A DNA stretch of 11,360 nucleotides from Trebonia sp. (GTDB lineage: Bacteria; Actinomycetota; Actinomycetes; Streptosporangiales; Streptosporangiaceae), in NCBI GenBank assembly GCA_030038035.1, contig JASHPP010000684.1, positions 1-11,360 of the forward strand, in the 5' to 3' direction. Positions 8,970 to 11,360 of the stretch are shown one piece after another. Position numbers and translations under genes: made by a program. A model generated the notes under the pieces. It had not been told where the DNA came from. It searched no databases and was given only the letters and a program-made list of their open reading frames with translations. The first letter of the stretch is position 1, and the number at the start of each line of letters is the position of its first letter.

Positions 8970-9250
8970 GTAGTGTTCCAGTCGTAAAGTCTTTCGTCCA
9001 GCCTGCGCACGCACGGCAGAGATTCCCACGGTGAGAGCGACCCGCGGACCGCGCGCACTCGAACCATTCCAGTTGCGTACCATGTGCGGGCCAGCTGATC
9101 GAGGGCCATTTCTGCGAGCCGACATGCCTCTTCCGGGTCATTCTCGCTTACCGCGACGGCCGCGAGATCGCCCAGGATGACTGAACGCTGTTTCTGATCG
9201 TCTGCGGTGAGCCGTTCTAGAACCCTTCTGAGCGTTTCTTTCGCGGGCCC
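8948..9250 (-). pseudogene. 3' remnant of an XRE-family regulator (C-terminal TPR-like tail)
   Basis: About 100 codons on the minus strand resemble the conserved C-terminal end of the large Streptomyces-type XRE/helix-turn-helix regulators. Landmarks are RSVILGDLAAVAV, EEACRLAEMALDQLARTWYA (with the typical continuation VRVRAVRGSLSPWES), and the terminal LDERLYDWNTTVNALAS. In intact relatives a DNA-binding domain and TPR-like repeats precede this. Upstream of about nt 9250 the frame stays open to 9448, but the 66 residues encoded there have no regulator-like character and lie antisense to another ORF. The gene has therefore lost its 5' two-thirds or more and should not bind DNA. It converges on the HAD gene with a 20-bp overlap. 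Confidence 0.65.
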
Positions 9251-9292
9251 CGGTTGCCGGTCAGGTTTGAGTCCTCGGCCGCCGTGGTCGAC

Positions 9293-9439
9293 ATGATCTT
9301 TGAAGGCAACCGGCTCCTGTACACACCAAGGTACCCTGCTGGGACCCCAGTCGGCGGAGCGAGCAATAGCCATCTTGCCGGTAACGTCCCAGCCGGAGAG
9401 ACGGTCCAGTGGACGCCCAACGGGTACAAGGCGTACTAA
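9293..9439 (+). CDS. Short ORF of unknown function, possibly the 3' end of a truncated gene
   Basis: The frame from ATG 9293 gives 48 residues (MIFEGNRLLYTPRYPAGTPV and on to the end QWTPNGYKAY). The frame is open back to 9221, with further possible starts at GTG 9284 and TTG 9254. The composition (Gly, Pro, Tyr, Asn; no Arg/Ala-rich shadow look) suggests genuine protein sequence, but I do not recognise the family. No good ribosome site precedes the ATG, and the ORF begins almost exactly where the oppositely oriented regulator remnant breaks off, so it may be another gene's C-terminal fragment. A GTG ORF follows after 1 nt. Confidence 0.4.
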   Translation: MIFEGNRLLYTPRYPAGTPVGGASNSHLAGNVPAGETVQWTPNGYKAY

Positions 9440-9440
9440 C

Positions 9441-9521
9441 GTGGGCAAGGGTACCTACCACTTTGGCCATGACGATGATCTCGGGGAAAACCCGGCGGGG
9501 AGCGGATACAGCGATGGGTGA
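9441..9521 (+). CDS. Possible 26-residue peptide
   Basis: GTG 9441 follows the previous stop by one base and opens a 26-codon frame (GKGTYHFGHDDDLGENPAGS, ending GYSDG), stopping at TGA 9519-9521. An AAGG lies 9 nt upstream. Its stop overlaps the ATG (9514) of the next frame. The tight stop-start spacing looks like translational coupling, and the acidic, Gly-rich composition is unlike a shadow frame. Nothing ties it to a known family and chance is a real alternative. Confidence 0.25.
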   Translation: MGKGTYHFGHDDDLGENPAGSGYSDG

Positions 9522-9700
9522 ACAGCTTCTCGGCAGCCCGCGGCCCGGGCACGGCCGGGTCTTCGTACTGTGCGACCGCCGCGGCGAATGGTGGGCCTCG
9601 TGGCAGGACGATTACCCGGAAGACGAGGTCAGGGGCGGAAGAGTTCCTCATCTTCTCGCCGGAAGCCAACGGTTACATTCCGCTCGAGCCAGCGCAGGAG
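9514..9700 (+). pseudogene. Possible frameshifted remnant of an unrecognised small protein
   Basis: The frame from ATG 9514 looks protein-like as far as RVFVLCDRRGEWWASWQDDY and PEDEV (to about 9632). It then turns into shadow-like Arg/Ala/Gly sequence. The +1 frame becomes protein-like at the same point (GAEEFLIFSPEANGYIPLEP, about 9634-9693). A single-base change near 9633 would join them. The joined product would run into the 3' end of the dioxygenase gene on the other strand at 9701. GGGGAG stands 11 nt before the ATG. The family is not recognised. Confidence 0.3.
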
Positions 9701-10750
9701 TTACCGGCTCCGGCGGAGCACCGCCAGCGTGCTGAGCAGGCCGTCCAGGTCGGCGTAGCAGCCCTGCAGGTGCCGCTCCCCCGCGGCCGAGAACGCTGAG
9801 CGGGCGTGCAGCACCCGGGTGTTGTCCAGGATCAGGCAGTCGCCTGGCGCCAGCCGCAGCCGCAGCAGGCATTCCGGCCGGGCGAGCAGCTCCGCCCATG
9901 CCCGGTACGCCGCGTACGCGGCCCCGGCCTCGGCGGCAGGCAGCCGGAGCGCCAGCATCGACCGGTTGTTGAACCGCACCTCACGGATCCGGCCGCGCGG
10001 GCTGAGGCCGATGAGGGGCTGGCAGGCCCGTAGCTCCGTGTCGTCATCGCTGTATCCGAACGGCCACGGCGTCCCGCTGAGCACGCCGAATGCCTGCGGA
10101 TCGGCCGAGCGCAGCGCCGCCGCCGCCGCGAACCCGTCCAGCAGGCCCGTCTCGCCGCCCGCGGCGGCGTCGCGCAGGCAGAGCAGCAGCTGCAGGGTCG
10201 GCACCGGGTCCCGGTACGGGTTGTCCGTGTGCGGGGATATCTCGCGGCTGGTGAACGCCAGGTTCGCCGGGGACGGCTCGGCCCGGACGTCGAACACCCG
10301 CCCGTAGTTGGTCTCCCGCACGTACCCGAGCGTCTCGGCGACCGCCGCCACCATGCCGGGCTCGGCGGGCACGCCGCGCAGCAGCACGACGCCGTACCGC
10401 GCCACCGCGTCCAGGCAGTGCTCCCAGACCGCGTCGTGGCGGACGTAGGACGTCCAGTCCGCGGCATGCGCTCGCGCCGGGCCGGGCGGCCACAGCACCT
10501 TGGCGTCTTCCGTGCGCGGGTCCGGCTCCTCGCGTGCCTGCGCCGCCAGCCAGGCGCGGCTGAACACGCCGCGGTGCCCGCCCGGGGCGAACGTCACCTC
10601 CACCGCGTCCGGCGTTTGCGCCGTGACAGCCGCCGCGATCCCGTTCGGGATATCGGTTATCTCGATCAGCCGCTGGCCAGTCCCCGGATCCCGGCAGTCA
10701 GGGCACGGGCAGTTGTGCCGCAGCCAGACCGCAGGGAACCCGGGGCTCAC
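9701..10750 (-). CDS. Fe(II)/2-oxoglutarate dioxygenase, gamma-butyrobetaine hydroxylase / TmpA-like
   Basis: This is a predicted cytoplasmic non-heme iron dioxygenase that would hydroxylate a quaternary or primary amine compound using O2 and 2-oxoglutarate. The N-terminal zinc domain has WLRHNCPCPDC with Cys14, Cys16 and Cys19, and His59 (GGHRGVFSRAWL) completes the C-C-C-H site known from gamma-butyrobetaine hydroxylase. The catalytic jelly-roll carries His174 and Asp176 (SPHTDNPYRDP), the distal His316 (LDNTRVLHARSAF) and Arg326 (GERHLQGCYAD) as the likely 2-oxoglutarate anchor. At 349 residues it is slightly short, since it begins almost at the zinc motif. The GTG start overlaps the stop of the ATPase gene (GTGA), so the two are translated together. 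The same fold serves carnitine synthesis, but TmpA, which hydroxylates 2-(trimethylamino)ethylphosphonate, has this architecture too. The coupled importer and the nearby PhnZ/TmpB-type gene favour a phosphonate role by inference. Confidence 0.88.
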   Translation of the reverse strand: MSPGFPAVWLRHNCPCPDCRDPGTGQRLIEITDIPNGIAAAVTAQTPDAVEVTFAPGGHRGVFSRAWLAAQAREEPDPRTEDAKVLWPPGPARAHAADWTSYVRHDAVWEHCLDAVARYGVVLLRGVPAEPGMVAAVAETLGYVRETNYGRVFDVRAEPSPANLAFTSREISPHTDNPYRDPVPTLQLLLCLRDAAAGGETGLLDGFAAAAALRSADPQAFGVLSGTPWPFGYSDDDTELRACQPLIGLSPRGRIREVRFNNRSMLALRLPAAEAGAAYAAYRAWAELLARPECLLRLRLAPGDCLILDNTRVLHARSAFSAAGERHLQGCYADLDGLLSTLAVLRRSR

Positions 10751-11360
10751 GTGTTCCGTGGCGCGACGAGGACCGGCGTGGGCGGCAGGGCGACCTGCAC
10801 GGCCGTGCCAGGCACCATCGCGGCGGCGGCGGTGCTCGCCACGTCGACCTGGATCTCCGTGTCGCCGGAGATCAGCACGGTCACGCGGGTGCTCGCGCCG
10901 AGGAAGGTGCGGTTGGACACGATGCCGTTGCCGTCAGGGGCGGGCTCGATCGTCAGGCCTTCCGGGCGGACAAGCACGTCGACCGGGCCGGGCTCGGGGG
11001 CGCCGTCCTGCACGGGAACGGTGACGCCGAGGACGGTGACGGTTCCGCGGCCGTTCAGGTCGCCGGGCAGCCGGTTCATCGTGCCGACGAACTCGGCGAC
11101 GAACGCGGTGGCCGGCCGGGAGTACAGCTCGCCGGGCGCGGCGACCTGCTCCAGCTTGCCGCTGCGCATCACCCCGACCCGGTCGGCCATGGACAGCGCC
11201 TCCTCCTGGTCGTGCGTGACGAACAGCGTGGTGGTGCCCAGCCGCTGCTGCAGGTTGCGGATCTGCTCGCGCAGCTGGAGGCGGACCTTGGCGTCGAGGG
11301 CGGACAGCGGCTCGTCGAGCAGCAGCACCCGGGGCTCGATGGCCAGCGCCCTGGCGAGCG
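10747..11360 (-). CDS. ABC importer ATP-binding subunit (PotA/FbpC/PhnT type), C-terminal part
   Basis: The gene runs off the right edge; about 203 C-terminal residues are visible. The window begins in the helix after the signature motif (LARALA). Walker B is VLLLDEP, the D-loop SALD, and the H-loop TTTLFVTHDQEEA. After FVAEFVGTMNRLPG comes a TOBE-type regulatory domain (DVLVRPEGLTIEP, then TFLGASTRVTVLISGD). This layout is that of ATPases powering uptake of polyamines, iron, sulfate or 2-aminoethylphosphonate. The substrate is not fixed by the ATPase itself. Its TGA overlaps the dioxygenase GTG by 4 bp, so the cargo is probably that enzyme's substrate. Permease and binding-protein genes would be expected just beyond the right edge. 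The Walker A and signature motifs are outside the window. Confidence 0.9.
   Translation of the reverse strand, partial: LARALAIEPRVLLLDEPLSALDAKVRLQLREQIRNLQQRLGTTTLFVTHDQEEALSMADRVGVMRSGKLEQVAAPGELYSRPATAFVAEFVGTMNRLPGDLNGRGTVTVLGVTVPVQDGAPEPGPVDVLVRPEGLTIEPAPDGNGIVSNRTFLGASTRVTVLISGDTEIQVDVASTAAAAMVPGTAVQVALPPTPVLVAPRNT

Larger units (their letters stand above)
8290..9700. other. Zone of lower GC holding a HAD gene and gene remnants
   Basis: By hand count, samples in the HAD gene are about 57-60% GC (nt 8401-8520), against about 75% in the esterase (7441-7500). Lower-GC codons such as ATT, TTG, GAA and AAA are far more common here. The zone holds a HAD hydrolase, the 3' end of a regulator gene, and short or broken plus-strand ORFs. 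It sits between the two phosphonate oxygenase genes. This suggests acquired or decaying DNA. No integrase, attachment repeat or IS end was recognised at its borders. Confidence 0.55.

Noticed and set aside
9251..9448. 66-residue N-terminal part of the open frame containing the XRE tail
   Set aside because: Its sequence has no regulator-like features and is antisense to a more protein-like plus-strand frame.

Overview
The window comes from a high-GC actinomycete, of the Streptomyces/Streptosporangiales kind by general character. Most genes look about 70-75% GC by spot count, GTG starts are common, several genes look leaderless, and the families (DHA2 transporters, 900-residue GH63-like glucosidases, XRE regulators with a conserved C-terminal tail) are typical of such genomes. 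Everything here was read from sequence alone; no database search was run.

Layout. At the left edge is the end of an IS630-type transposase (nt 3-236), followed by a strong hairpin that separates it from a converging DHA2-family drug exporter (317-1762, minus). The exporter has its own promoter/operator region with a MarR-like palindrome. Upstream of it on the minus strand are a GH63/MGH1-like glucosidase (1836-4532), a DUF2252 kinase-fold protein (4653-6140) and a PhnZ/TmpB-like HD-domain mixed-valent diiron oxygenase (6208-6780). Divergent from the HD gene, with only 3 bp between the start codons, is a type-B carboxylesterase (6784-8232, plus). A HAD hydrolase follows (8308-8967, plus). From about 8.3 to 9.7 kb base composition falls to roughly 60% GC. 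This stretch holds the HAD gene, a 5'-truncated XRE-regulator remnant, and several short or broken plus-strand ORFs. The right end holds a gamma-butyrobetaine-hydroxylase/TmpA-like Fe(II)/2-oxoglutarate dioxygenase (9701-10750, minus). Its start overlaps by 4 bp the stop of an ABC-transporter ATPase (10747 to the right edge, minus).

How the genes may work together. The most interesting reading is a phosphonate-catabolism locus. In the known TmpA/TmpB and PhnY/PhnZ pathways, a 2-oxoglutarate dioxygenase hydroxylates C1 of a 2-(trimethyl)aminoethylphosphonate and an HD-domain diiron oxygenase then cleaves the C-P bond, giving glycine betaine or glycine plus phosphate. Here the dioxygenase is translationally coupled to an importer ATPase. 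The HD oxygenase keeps every metal-ligand and substrate-loop position I could place against PhnZ. The two oxygenase genes share a strand but lie 2.9 kb apart, separated by the esterase, the HAD gene and the gene-remnant zone. This suggests a cluster interrupted by insertion and decay. The glucosidase and DUF2252 genes may form a separate carbohydrate-related unit downstream of the HD gene.
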